Part shown: positions 10,026 through 19,310 of the stretch, piece by piece
Layout: every line of letters starts with the position of its first letter
How positions within the stretch are numbered: the first letter of the stretch is position 1
From: Tubulanus polymorphus
Taxonomy: Eukaryota > Nemertea > Palaeonemertea > Tubulaniformes > Tubulanidae
Length of the DNA: 64,000 nt
NCBI RefSeq assembly: GCF_964204645.1
Contig: NC_134029.1
Coordinates: forward strand, 11,028,850-11,092,849
Direction: 5' to 3'
Notes under the pieces: model-generated
The model's input: the letters and a program-made list of their open reading frames with translations, nothing else
The model's database searches: none
Told to the model about the DNA's origin: nothing
Translations under genes and position numbers: made by a program

Positions 10026-10415
10026 TCAGTCCACTTGGGGCTTTAGTCCCAGCGGGCTATTACGTTCACTTTTCGTCCGTCCGTCGCTCCATAGACGGAA
10101 TCCAGTTATTTTGGGAAGTTTTGAAGACGCTTCAAGGTAATGTCTTGATATTTGGTTTATACATGTATCTACCCTAGACACATCGTCAGCCTAAAAACTG
10201 GCCCTGTCAGATTCAAGATGGCTGACTAGCAGCCATTGTTGTTTGCCAAAATCAGCACTTTTTAAACATTTTCAAAGTTTTCGTGGGAAATTTCGAAGAC
10301 GCTTTGATCAATTACCTTGATCTTTCGTTTATATTTGAATCTACCAAAGGCCCATCAGCATAAGAAAATTGGGTCGATCTGACTCAAGATGGCCGTCCTA
10401 TGACCTTTTTAGTGC
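10026..10415 (+). mobile_element. CTCF-motif element, left fragment of the copy interrupted by the Polinton region
   Basis: It starts CAGTCCACTTGGGGCTTTAG and follows the element through CAAGATGGCTG and CAAGATGGCCG, then breaks at GACCTTTTTAGTGC. The 154-bp repeats of this copy are found beyond the Polinton from 29313. Confidence 0.75.
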
Positions 10416-10655
10416 TATAAAACCGGTTTTTTAGGTGCCGCTGAATGTCGGCCGTTAAAAAACTGAACAATTCCCATTTGGAAAGGGCCTACGTAGTTAG
10501 ACAAAATTCAAGATGTGTATATCGTGTGATACAGGCTCCATATTTCATGTGCGTTTGGAATTTAACCTTGTTTATAACGAACACGCATGTATTTATGCTA
10601 TTTTAGATTTAACAAGAGCGCACGAAAGTGTTTCATGAGACCCGCAAATAACGTC
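10416..10655. other. Unassigned non-coding stretch next to Polinton termini
   Basis: No gene. The sequence does not belong to the CTCF-motif element and is not seen elsewhere in the window. Confidence 0.4.
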
Positions 10656-10844
10656 AGTAATAGGGGTAATGGGCTTTCAGATCAAAGGTCGAAGGGTCGA
10701 GCTCATAAAAAAGTGAAAATAACAATAATTTACAGTTGAATTAGTCGCGCACACTCCTAATTCAACTGTAAATTATTGTTATTTTCATTTTTTACTCACT
10801 CGCCCCTTCAACCTTTAACCTGAAAGCCCATTACCCCTATTACT
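10656..10844. repeat. Solo Polinton-type terminus folded as a 189-bp inverted repeat
   Basis: It begins AGTAATAGGGGTAATGGGCT and ends with the reverse complement (CCCATTACCCCTATTACT). The arms continue through AATAATTTACAGTTGAATTA. The design is the same as each end of the intact Polinton (AGTAATAGGGATAATGGGCT) with diverged sequence. It is probably the left tip of an older, related element into which, or beside which, the younger one inserted. Confidence 0.7.
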
Positions 10845-10973
10845 CTTAAAATAATCATATACATGAATAACATTTAAATTGACAGATTATTCAATATAAA
10901 AGTATATATTTACAACATTATTTCAATATTCATATTTGTATGAGTTAGATTTTTAAACATTAAAAGTGTTAGT

Positions 10974-11418
10974 AGTAATAGGGATAATGGGCTTTCAAGC
11001 CAAAGGTCGAACGGTCGAGCTCGTAAAAAATGAAAAACATAAAAATAATTACAATTTCTACTTGAATTAGGAGTGAAACTCATGAAAATGAAAAATAAAT
11101 TCTCACACGCTCGAATTTATTTTTCATTTTATGAGTTTCACTCCTAATTCAAGTAGAAATTGTAATTATTTTTATGTTTTTCATTTTTACTCACCCGCCC
11201 GTTCAACCTTTAGCTTGAAAGCCTATTATCCCTATTACTCTTAAAATATTCATTTAAATCATTGAACTTCTAAAATCAATTTTAATAAAAAATATAGTAT
11301 TAAAATGGAAGCAAATAAGTACTACTGCCCAACATGTAATATCGATATAGATAAATCCCAAAAAGCAAGACACAATAAAACTATAACACATTTAGAGAAT
11401 AAATTGAAACTAGAATAT
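10974..11418 (+). repeat. Polinton left TIR (445 bp), itself a fold-back
   Basis: It matches 28868-29312 in inverted orientation over its full length with only a few differences. The outer 266 bp (10974-11239) are themselves an inverted repeat: the terminal AGTAATAGGGATAATGGGCT recurs inverted as CCTATTATCCCTATTACT. The inner 114 bp hold the start codon and first 38 codons of the polymerase gene. Confidence 0.95.
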
Positions 11419-14400
11419 AAAGATGATATATTAGAAACTAAATTAGAAGAATTAAAGAATGAAAAAGAAACATACAAATGTGATACATGTAATCAATCAT
11501 TCAGTGATAAAAGATATTATAAAGAACATTTAAAATCTATAAGTCATATTAGAAATAAGAATAATGATATTTTAGGTGAAGATTATTTTGATAATGATAA
11601 CGATAAGAAACAGAAGACAATTAAAAGAATAAAAAATAAATTAAACAATAAAAGACCATACATGGAAGATGTAAGAAATTATATTAATTCATTAGATAAT
11701 AAAAAAGATATAGAGATAACCGAAGCATTTAAAAGTGATATTGGTCCAGCAGCTATTGAGTTTAAATTTCATAAAGGAAAAACAATAGAAGAAAATAAAA
11801 AACATTTAGAAAATATGAAAGAAATAATAAAAATAATTACAGATGTTGAATATCCTAAAATTAGTATATCAGTTAAAGTAAAGTTTATAAAATCTGAAGA
11901 TAAACCAATATATAATATAAAATCTTATTCACAACATATTATATCTAAACAACATATAGATGATAAATTAAATAAATGTTATAATGAAATAAAAACTAAA
12001 ATAGAAGAGAAATATTTTGAAGGATCTGGTTTAATATTTGATGAGATAATATTTATAACTTTACATGTTTATAACACAAAATATAATAAGTTAACTAAAT
12101 CAAAACCAATTGATGAAAATAATTTATCATATTATAAAGATGATAGTATAAATGGAACAAGTTATATTAAACTACCATTTAAAACTAATGGTGTAATAAA
12201 TATACAAAATTTTGATAATAAATGTTTTATATGGGCTATAATAAGTTGTTTACACCCAGTTGAAGATTATAAACAACATAGTTTTAGATTAACTCATTAT
12301 AAACAATTTGAAAATAATTATAAGATAGATAAGTATCCTGTTAGAATTAAAAATATTCCAAAAATAGAAAGAGATAATAATTTAAAGATAAATGTATTTG
12401 ATTTAATCAAATTACCAAATACAAAAGGAAATAATATTAAACATTATACATTAGAACCTTTATATCTATCAAAAGATTATGATTCAAATGATGTTATAGA
12501 TATACTATATTATGAAAATCATTATATGTGGATTAAACAAATAGATTTATTTTTTAGAACAGAAAGTGATCACCATAATAAAATATATCTATGTAGAAAA
12601 TGTTTACATAAATTTAGTAATGAAAGTACATTATTAAATCATAAACAATTATGTGATAATCATGATTATTGTAAATTAGTTTTACCAAATGAAAAGGATA
12701 AAATATTAGAATTCAAAAAATATGATTACAAAAATAAAGTACCATTTGTAATATATGGAGATTTTGAATCATTAAATAAAGAACTAACTGATCAAGATAG
12801 AAAAGATATATATTATAAAAGAAAGAAATTAAATTCTAATGAAAGTGATTATTCAGAAGAACCACCAATAACAAATACTATTAAAAAGATTCATCAATCA
12901 GCTGCTGCTTTCGGGTTATATATTAAATCTAATTATCCAGAACTAATCGAAAGTGAATATTATAATTATAGAAATGAAAATGTTATCAATCATTTTTGTG
13001 ACTTATTAATTGAATATGAAATAAGATTTAATGAAAAGTTAAATAAAAATATAGAAATTATAATGACAGAAGAAGATAAAGAAGAATTTGCGTTTGCAGA
13101 TAAATGTTATTATTGTGAAAAGATATTTAATTATAAAGATAAAAAAGTAAGAGACCATGATCATTTGAATGGAAAGTTTAGAGGCGCTGCACATGAGAAT
13201 TGTAACTTACAAGCTAAGAAAATTAATTTTGTACCAGTTATATTTCATAATCTATCAGGATATGATGCACATTTATTTATCAAACAGTTATGTCACAAAA
13301 TAGAAGAAATCAATAATGAAATAGAAATATTAAATTCAAATAGATCAAAAGATAAAATACCAACTTATAAATTTAGAATGTTAGCTAAAACATCTGAGAA
13401 TTATATATCATTCCAATTTGGTTGTCTAAGATTTATAGATTCATATAGATTTTTAAATAGTTCATTAGATAACTTATCAAAATCATTAGTTGATGATGAA
13501 TTAAAGATATTAAAAGAATATTACCCAAATAATGATGATTTTAAATTAATGAGATATAAAGGAGCAATTCCATATTCATTTTATAAATCACATAATGATT
13601 TTAATATAACTGAATTATTGAAAGAACAATTTTATGATGAATTAAAAAATGAATATGTTAAAGATGAAGTCTATAATAGAACATTGAATATTTGGAATCA
13701 TTTCAAAATAGAAAATCATGGGCAATTAGTAGATTTATATTTAAAATCAGATGTATTATTATTAACCGATATATTCGAAAGGTTTAGAGATGTAAACCTA
13801 AAATATTTCAATATTGATCCTTGTCATTGTTATTCATCACCAGGATTAACATGGGATTGTGGATTAAAATTTACAGATATAAAAATGGATTTGTTAACAA
13901 ATATAGATCAATTACTATTATTTGAAAAATCTATAAGAGGAGGTGTTTCAGGTGTATTGGGTGATAGATATTTCAATGTAAATGATAATCCTGGATATAA
14001 ATTATTATACATAGATGCAAATAATCTTTATGGTTGGGCAATGATGGAACCACAACCTTATGGGATGTTTGAAATAACTGAAGTTTTACAAATTGATAAA
14101 TTTGATTGGAAGAAAAGAATCCTAGATATTGCAGATGATTCAGATATTGGTTACTTCTTCGTTGTAGATTTAGAATACCCTGAAAATATTAAATTCAAAT
14201 CTAGAAATCTAGCATATTGTCCCGAACATAAAACTGTTAAACATGAAGAATTATCAAATTATCAAAAAAGAATTAAACCCGATAATCATATTCATACAGA
14301 AAAGTTAATGGTAACTCAAGAAGATAAATATAATTACGTTGTGCATTATAGAATGTTGAAGTTTTATTTGAATCAAGGAATGATATTAAAAAAAGTACAT

Positions 14401-15342
14401 AGATATATTTCATTCAGTCAATCTAAATGGTTAGAAAAATATATAGATTTTAACACCAAGCAGAGAACTGAAGCTAAAACTGATTTTGAGAAAGATTTCT
14501 TCAAGTTAATGAATAATGCATTCTATGGTAAGACTTGTGAAAACATAAGAAATAGAAATGATATTGAGTTAGTTAGTAATGGTAAAAGGATAAGGCATTT
14601 ACAATCATATCCTAAGTTTATAGGTAACAGAATATTTGATGAAAATTTAGCAGCAGTTAAAATGAAAAGAACTTCAATGAAGTTCAATAAACCTATTTAT
14701 GTTGGTGCATCAGTTCTAGAAATTTCAAAATTATTAATGTATCAATTTTACTATAACATATTACAACCTCATTTTGGAGAAAAGAATATAGAAATTCTAT
14801 ACTTTGATACAGATTCTTACATATTAAAGATAAAAACTGATAACATAACTGATGATTTAAAAACATTAAAACACCATTTTGATTTCAGTAACTATCCAAA
14901 AAATCATGAATTGTTTACCAATGATAATAAAAAAGTTCCTGGGAAGTTTAAGGATGAATTAGGTGGTGAAGAAATGATAGAGTTCATAGGTATTAGATCT
15001 AAAATGTATTCATATAAAACTAAAGAACATGAAGCTAAAAAGTTAAAAGGAATTACCAAAAGCGTTGTTGAAAAGAATATTCATTTCAAAGATTACATCA
15101 ATTGTATATTTAATGAAGAAGTTAGAAAACATAAGATGAAATGTTTAAGATCTGAAGATCATGAAATGTATATTGAAGAGATAGAGAAGATAAGTCTAAA
15201 CCCATTTGATGATAAACGATATATATTAGATGATGGTATACACACAGTCGCGTATGGTTGCAATTTAGATGAATATATAAAATTCAAAAGAGAAGAAACA
15301 AAAGAAAATGAGATTATGAAAAGGATTCTAGCGGCGTGTTAA
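11305..15342 (+). CDS. polB: Protein-primed family B DNA polymerase (Polinton PolB)
   Basis: 1,345 aa; expected to replicate the element from its protein-primed ends. N-terminal C2H2-type fingers start at residues about 8 (YYCPTC) and 57 (YKCDTC), with a third CxxC finger near 430. A Cys307/His406 segment (DNKCFIWA, NHYMWI) between them resembles a conserved Polinton PolB region of unknown role. Exo I is Asp486/Glu488 (YGDFES). An endonuclease-VII-like zinc motif lies at Cys601, Cys604 and His618-Asp-His620, followed by Exo II (NLSGYDAHLF) and Exo III (YLKSD). Polymerase motifs are intact: A DANNLYG (Asp904), B KLMNNAFYG (1067 on), C YFDTDS (Asp1168, Asp1170). The start context is attaaaATGG, and the first 38 codons lie in the TIR. 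Full length, no breaks. Confidence 0.95.
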   Translation: MEANKYYCPTCNIDIDKSQKARHNKTITHLENKLKLEYKDDILETKLEELKNEKETYKCDTCNQSFSDKRYYKEHLKSISHIRNKNNDILGEDYFDNDNDKKQKTIKRIKNKLNNKRPYMEDVRNYINSLDNKKDIEITEAFKSDIGPAAIEFKFHKGKTIEENKKHLENMKEIIKIITDVEYPKISISVKVKFIKSEDKPIYNIKSYSQHIISKQHIDDKLNKCYNEIKTKIEEKYFEGSGLIFDEIIFITLHVYNTKYNKLTKSKPIDENNLSYYKDDSINGTSYIKLPFKTNGVINIQNFDNKCFIWAIISCLHPVEDYKQHSFRLTHYKQFENNYKIDKYPVRIKNIPKIERDNNLKINVFDLIKLPNTKGNNIKHYTLEPLYLSKDYDSNDVIDILYYENHYMWIKQIDLFFRTESDHHNKIYLCRKCLHKFSNESTLLNHKQLCDNHDYCKLVLPNEKDKILEFKKYDYKNKVPFVIYGDFESLNKELTDQDRKDIYYKRKKLNSNESDYSEEPPITNTIKKIHQSAAAFGLYIKSNYPELIESEYYNYRNENVINHFCDLLIEYEIRFNEKLNKNIEIIMTEEDKEEFAFADKCYYCEKIFNYKDKKVRDHDHLNGKFRGAAHENCNLQAKKINFVPVIFHNLSGYDAHLFIKQLCHKIEEINNEIEILNSNRSKDKIPTYKFRMLAKTSENYISFQFGCLRFIDSYRFLNSSLDNLSKSLVDDELKILKEYYPNNDDFKLMRYKGAIPYSFYKSHNDFNITELLKEQFYDELKNEYVKDEVYNRTLNIWNHFKIENHGQLVDLYLKSDVLLLTDIFERFRDVNLKYFNIDPCHCYSSPGLTWDCGLKFTDIKMDLLTNIDQLLLFEKSIRGGVSGVLGDRYFNVNDNPGYKLLYIDANNLYGWAMMEPQPYGMFEITEVLQIDKFDWKKRILDIADDSDIGYFFVVDLEYPENIKFKSRNLAYCPEHKTVKHEELSNYQKRIKPDNHIHTEKLMVTQEDKYNYVVHYRMLKFYLNQGMILKKVHRYISFSQSKWLEKYIDFNTKQRTEAKTDFEKDFFKLMNNAFYGKTCENIRNRNDIELVSNGKRIRHLQSYPKFIGNRIFDENLAAVKMKRTSMKFNKPIYVGASVLEISKLLMYQFYYNILQPHFGEKNIEILYFDTDSYILKIKTDNITDDLKTLKHHFDFSNYPKNHELFTNDNKKVPGKFKDELGGEEMIEFIGIRSKMYSYKTKEHEAKKLKGITKSVVEKNIHFKDYINCIFNEEVRKHKMKCLRSEDHEMYIEEIEKISLNPFDDKRYILDDGIHTVAYGCNLDEYIKFKREETKENEIMKRILAAC

Positions 15343-15370
15343 TCAATTTCAATAAAAATTTGTATAATAA

Positions 15371-15712
15371 ATGGAGAGTAAACAAGTACACAGTGAATTC
15401 TTAGATAGAATTAAAGATACTTCAAGCGTCAAATCTGTAGATTATAAATTTAAAAAACTAACTGAGTTAACAATTCACAAGAAATATTTAATTACTAACA
15501 TTGAAACAATTACTAATAAATATGGAGATAAATTAGTAATTCATTTAGAATATGAAGGATTAAAAGGAAATAAATATAAATTCAGAACATATTTACCAGA
15601 TAGATTTCATAGATTATCAAGTGAAGATTTAGAAGAATTATGTTCTGGAGATTTCTATTTCGTATATAAAGGTAAGAATGAAAAAGGACACCATGAAATA
15701 GATTTCGAATAA
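15371..15712 (+). CDS. Small conserved Polinton protein, possible OB-fold nucleic-acid binder
   Basis: 113 aa, 28 bp after polB, start context aataaATGG. The pattern of a short basic N-terminus, then KLTELTIHKKYLITNIETIT, then alternating beta-like segments ending YFVYKGKNEKGHHEIDFE, resembles a small protein that recurs in animal Polintons. The strand-rich layout would fit an OB fold and single-stranded DNA binding next to the polymerase. That function is an inference from layout and position only; no catalytic residues are visible. Confidence 0.55.
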   Translation: MESKQVHSEFLDRIKDTSSVKSVDYKFKKLTELTIHKKYLITNIETITNKYGDKLVIHLEYEGLKGNKYKFRTYLPDRFHRLSSEDLEELCSGDFYFVYKGKNEKGHHEIDFE

Positions 15713-15729
15713 GAAAATATGTAAAATAA

Positions 15730-16488
15730 ATGGTGGAATTAAAATAATACAGAATATTTGTTGATTCTAGAAAACTTACAAATTATAAATCACATAATTT
15801 ATTAGTACAATTAGACAGAGAATTTAAGAATTGTGTAGATTTAAAATTAGTTAATATAAGTTTATGTAATTCTTTTCATAATATATCGGATAAAAGTTTT
15901 GATCATAGAGACTTTTTAATTCATATTAGAAATATAAATAAATGGTTTCAACTAATTTTAAAACCAGGATTATATAATTTAGATACATTAGCACAAGAAA
16001 TTAATCGGAGAGCACGATTAAAACTTAAAAGTGAAGATAAATTTTCAATAAGATTTATAAAAAGTGATAGTTCTAATAAAATTAAAATAAAGTTAGATGA
16101 TGAAAACAAACATGCATTTATGGTAAGGAAACCTTTAGCTAAACTGTTAGGAATTAAACCACAAACTGTTACAGGAAACGTAGACGGTAATTCAAATATA
16201 ATACCTTTTACACATTTTTATATTTATTGCAATTTAATTGACCCAACAAAAACATTCGAAGCAACTAAAGATACAACATGTAATTCTAGTATATTAAATA
16301 TTTTACCATTAAAAAATGTTAAACAATTTGGAACGCAAATAAATTATAATTTAGCTGAATGTGATTTCAAACCTTGTATTCCTCAATTTAATAATTTTAA
16401 ATTAGAAATAAGAAATCATAATGGATACTTAATTGATTTGAATAACTTTCCTGTAATTTATGAATTAGTTATAAGATGTAAAGAGTAA
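15730..16488 (+). pseudogene. Penton-like minor capsid protein gene with an in-frame stop at codon 6
   Basis: The gene has the standard start context (aataaATGG at 15730), but codon 6 is TAA (15745-15747). The same frame is then open to 16488 (about 247 codons). The next ATG in frame is only at 16120, which would lose the first half. Downstream residues include FVDSRK, HNLLVQLDREFKN, LVNISLCNSFHNI, LILKPGLYNLDTLAQEI and KPLAKLLGI. This is the pattern of the single-jelly-roll penton (minor capsid) protein of Polintons. The stop may be a real nonsense mutation, a sequencing error, or recoded. Confidence 0.6.
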
Positions 16489-16504
16489 TTTTTCACCTAT
16501 ATAA

Positions 16505-16852
16505 ATGAATATAACTGTTGGACCGAGTATATGTTTTGGGTTTGATTTTAAACGTGAGAAAGAAATGAAATTTAACATTTATGATGTAATAACACATATC
16601 AAAAATATTGCATTTTCTAATGAAACAACATTTGAGTATGAAACAACAATTGATAAAGAAACTTTTAATATAGAAAAGATTACCGAATCTTTAAGATTTT
16701 ATGAATTAGATGAAGATTTTATCATCGATGATATTAAAAACATATTATCCAAAATATATGATAATCATAAAACTAGTAATAAAATAAATGTTGAATTAAT
16801 AATCACTAAGATAACTAAATATTTTGAAGATAGTAATTTTTTTGATAAATAA
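16505..16852 (+). CDS. Uncharacterised 115-aa Polinton protein
   Basis: Start context tataaATGA, 16 bp after the penton-like gene. It is acidic and predicted mostly helical, with no membrane segment, cysteine pair or catalytic motif. Its stop codon directly abuts the next ATG at 16853, which argues for a real gene in a compact cluster. The function is unknown. Confidence 0.6.
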   Translation: MNITVGPSICFGFDFKREKEMKFNIYDVITHIKNIAFSNETTFEYETTIDKETFNIEKITESLRFYELDEDFIIDDIKNILSKIYDNHKTSNKINVELIITKITKYFEDSNFFDK

Positions 16853-17074
16853 ATGAGTGATAATAAGTGGATAATAACTGGATTATATAATGGCGCATTA
16901 CTATCAGTTGGAACTGTTGGTTATTCAATGGTATTAAAAAAAGTATTCAAAATGGGAAGTGTTAATGTTGATAGATTTGATATCAATGATATTTTAAAGT
17001 TAACATTAGCAGTTACTTTATCTAATTTAACTATTGATTATTTGGAAAAACAAAAATATATTCCTCCCATATAA
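16853..17074 (+). CDS. Small membrane protein (73 aa)
   Basis: It begins immediately after the previous stop (TAA-ATG) in a TAAATG context. The N-terminus MSDNKWIITGLYNGALLSVG is followed by a glycine-rich hydrophobic segment (about 8-30) and a second one (LKLTLAVTLSNLTIDYL, about 48-64), so two short membrane helices are plausible. Homologous pieces occur in the decayed Polinton at 393-525 and 1131-1230, so the gene has been kept across Polinton lineages in this genome. A virion membrane or structural role is inference. Confidence 0.7.
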   Translation: MSDNKWIITGLYNGALLSVGTVGYSMVLKKVFKMGSVNVDRFDINDILKLTLAVTLSNLTIDYLEKQKYIPPI

Positions 17075-17099
17075 ATGCATAATTTTTTTTGCTAAATAA

Positions 17100-17522
17100 A
17101 TGGCTTCTGCAATTATAACTATTATAGGATCAGCAATTGTTAACGCTTTAGCATTTACTGGTGGTGGTTATTTATTTAAACATATTGATAAAAATAGTTC
17201 ATTAGGAGAACAAAGAAGACATAACTTAGCGTTAGAGAAATACAATAAAGCTGCAGAAGAATATAGAGAAAAGAGGCAAAACTATATGGATTACATCAAT
17301 AAAGAATTATATGATCAGAAGATTTCACATAGAGATTTTCAATCAGTTGATGATGCAATGAGTTTATATAACGCAGTAACAAATAAAGAAAAATTACATC
17401 TATACAAACCTAAATTATCAGATTATTATACCCCGAGTAAAGAACAACAGAAATATGAAATAATATGGATTTTAGGTGGAACAGTTATTGTTATATTTGT
17501 TGCTTATAAGTTTACTAATTAG
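17100..17522 (+). CDS. Membrane-anchored coiled-coil protein (140 aa)
   Basis: Start context aataaATGG. An N-terminal hydrophobic segment (IITIIGSAIVNALAFTGGGY) is followed by a charged helical region (about 35-85, EQRRHNLALEKYNKAAEEYR) and a C-terminal hydrophobic segment (IIWILGGTVIVIFVAYKF), with a short tail. It always follows the 73-aa gene, including in the decayed copy at 1250-1360. No enzyme motif. The function is unknown, probably structural. Confidence 0.65.
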   Translation: MASAIITIIGSAIVNALAFTGGGYLFKHIDKNSSLGEQRRHNLALEKYNKAAEEYREKRQNYMDYINKELYDQKISHRDFQSVDDAMSLYNAVTNKEKLHLYKPKLSDYYTPSKEQQKYEIIWILGGTVIVIFVAYKFTN

Positions 17523-17541
17523 TAATTTTCATTCTAAATAA

Positions 17542-17976
17542 ATGGAAGATAAAGTTGATAGTATTGATATTATTCCTCATGATATAAATAAAACTAAATT
17601 AAAAACATATTTAGAAAAACAAATATTAGAATTTGAAAGTGACTTAAAGATAAAAAAGAAAAAATATTTAAAAAGTAAAATTATATATTATTTGATTATA
17701 AGTGGTTCGGTTACAATTAGTTCTGTAATAACATTTCTAGCAATATTCAGCCCATTAACACCTTTAGCTATATCAATTGGTGTGTTAGGATTAAGTTCAA
17801 GTGTTTTAACTGGTATAAGTTCAAAATTAAATATAAAAAGTAATAAAGAAAAAATAAAATCTAATATAAAAGAAATTAATAAATTAAAGAACACACTAGA
17901 TCATATAATAAGTTTAAATGGCCATATAACAGTTGAAGAACAAGATAAATTATTAAAAGAATTAGTTAATTATTAA
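17542..17976 (+). CDS. Membrane protein with flanking coiled coils (144 aa)
   Basis: Start context aataaATGG. A lysine-rich helix (about 12-48) precedes a long hydrophobic hairpin (about 50-95, including ISGSVTISSVITFLAIFS and LAISIGVLGLSSSVLTGIS). A second lysine-rich helix ends the protein. The layout helix-hairpin-helix suggests an integral membrane protein with both ends on one side. No family is recognised. Confidence 0.6.
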   Translation: MEDKVDSIDIIPHDINKTKLKTYLEKQILEFESDLKIKKKKYLKSKIIYYLIISGSVTISSVITFLAIFSPLTPLAISIGVLGLSSSVLTGISSKLNIKSNKEKIKSNIKEINKLKNTLDHIISLNGHITVEEQDKLLKELVNY

Positions 17977-17992
17977 TTTTTTAGTTATATAA

Positions 17993-19294
17993 ATGGGGTT
18001 TCCAAAAGCTTTCCAATATAATAAATCAATTAGATATAATATTCCGGCAATAGATTTTAAGAAAAATATTACATATAAAAATATAGTTTTAGATTCATTA
18101 ACTAATTTAGAAATTTATGTTAATGAATCACAGTTTTTTATTTCTAAAATGGAAAATATATTTAATACATATGAAGTTACTTTTACTCGAGATGAATATC
18201 ATATATATAAAGTAAAATCTAATATGAAATATTGGCAGAATCAATTAAATTTTGCTGTTTATTGTGCAACAACAGGATGTGGAATTAGTTGGAATGATCA
18301 TTTAAATAACTTAGATAAAAATTTGAAGTATTCTGATTTAGAATTAATTCACACAATATTTAGATTTCACACATATTTTCAAATCAGAATAATATTAAAT
18401 GAATTAGAATGTCCTTTACCCGGGTCTAAATATTTTAAAGAATTGGATAATAATATTAATCTATCTAAGTTTTATAAAATATGTAATGAATTTAATATAA
18501 ATATTAATTCCGATTTCAGAGCGCATGGTAAATTGCAAGGTGTTGGTGAACAGTATGAAATAAAAAGAATTGATTATATGCATAGAATTTCAGCTTATCA
18601 TAATTATAAAATTGATAATAATAATGGTTGGGTTAATTTCATTTTAGAAAATGGTGAAGGTTTTACAAAATCAGGTATACAAAGAATAAATCAATCTATT
18701 AGAATTTATTTAATATATATTTTAGGCGCTCAAGTTGAAACAAGATCCCAAATAATTGGAAATGATAACACTTCATTCGATGCGCAGAAACAATTTAAAG
18801 TTTTATTTGAAGATTCAATTCATAATGATAAAAATAGATCGATTCCAGAAAACATTATAAGATATCAAAATTATTTAGATAAATCTCATGTAAGACTTAA
18901 TTATTGTATAGGCCCTAATCTATTAATTATTTCTAATGATTTAGTATTAAAGATGGGAAATATAATTGGTTATAATAATCTAATTAAAACTGCAACAATA
19001 AATAATTCATTTGGGTTAAATGATATAAATAAAAAGATTATCACTGCTCCAAAATTAATGGAAGGTGAAAAAAATAAAAAACATATTCAATCAACAGAAA
19101 CTAAAACTAAGAATATTAAATTGGATAATGATTCTAAAATAAAAGATTACAATACATCAGAAAATAATAGAACTGATATTATTCAACATGATATAATTAA
19201 AACTAATGATGATAATAAATCCCATGAAAATACTAAATTAGCTATAACTTGTATAGGAATTGTAATCGGAGGAATATTATATTTTAAATTTTAA
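17993..19294 (+). CDS. Conserved Polinton protein with C-terminal membrane anchor (433 aa)
   Basis: Start context tataaATGG. The N-terminus FPKAFQYNKSIRYNIPAIDF, the middle YWQNQLNFAVYCATTGCGIS and RINQSIRIYLIYILGAQVE form a pattern I associate with a protein found in most animal Polintons between the small genes and the capsid gene. A low-complexity hydrophilic stretch (about 350-410) leads to a final hydrophobic anchor (LAITCIGIVIGGILYF). The role is not established; a virion component is the natural guess from position. No catalytic motif is apparent. Confidence 0.65.
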   Translation: MGFPKAFQYNKSIRYNIPAIDFKKNITYKNIVLDSLTNLEIYVNESQFFISKMENIFNTYEVTFTRDEYHIYKVKSNMKYWQNQLNFAVYCATTGCGISWNDHLNNLDKNLKYSDLELIHTIFRFHTYFQIRIILNELECPLPGSKYFKELDNNINLSKFYKICNEFNININSDFRAHGKLQGVGEQYEIKRIDYMHRISAYHNYKIDNNNGWVNFILENGEGFTKSGIQRINQSIRIYLIYILGAQVETRSQIIGNDNTSFDAQKQFKVLFEDSIHNDKNRSIPENIIRYQNYLDKSHVRLNYCIGPNLLIISNDLVLKMGNIIGYNNLIKTATINNSFGLNDINKKIITAPKLMEGEKNKKHIQSTETKTKNIKLDNDSKIKDYNTSENNRTDIIQHDIIKTNDDNKSHENTKLAITCIGIVIGGILYFKF

Positions 19295-19310
19295 TTTTTT
19301 TATTATGTAA

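Noticed and set aside
10968-10973. Target-site duplication of the Polinton
   Set aside because: Left GTTAGT and right TAGGTG do not match; TAGGTG at 10432-10437 is 540 bp away and probably chance.
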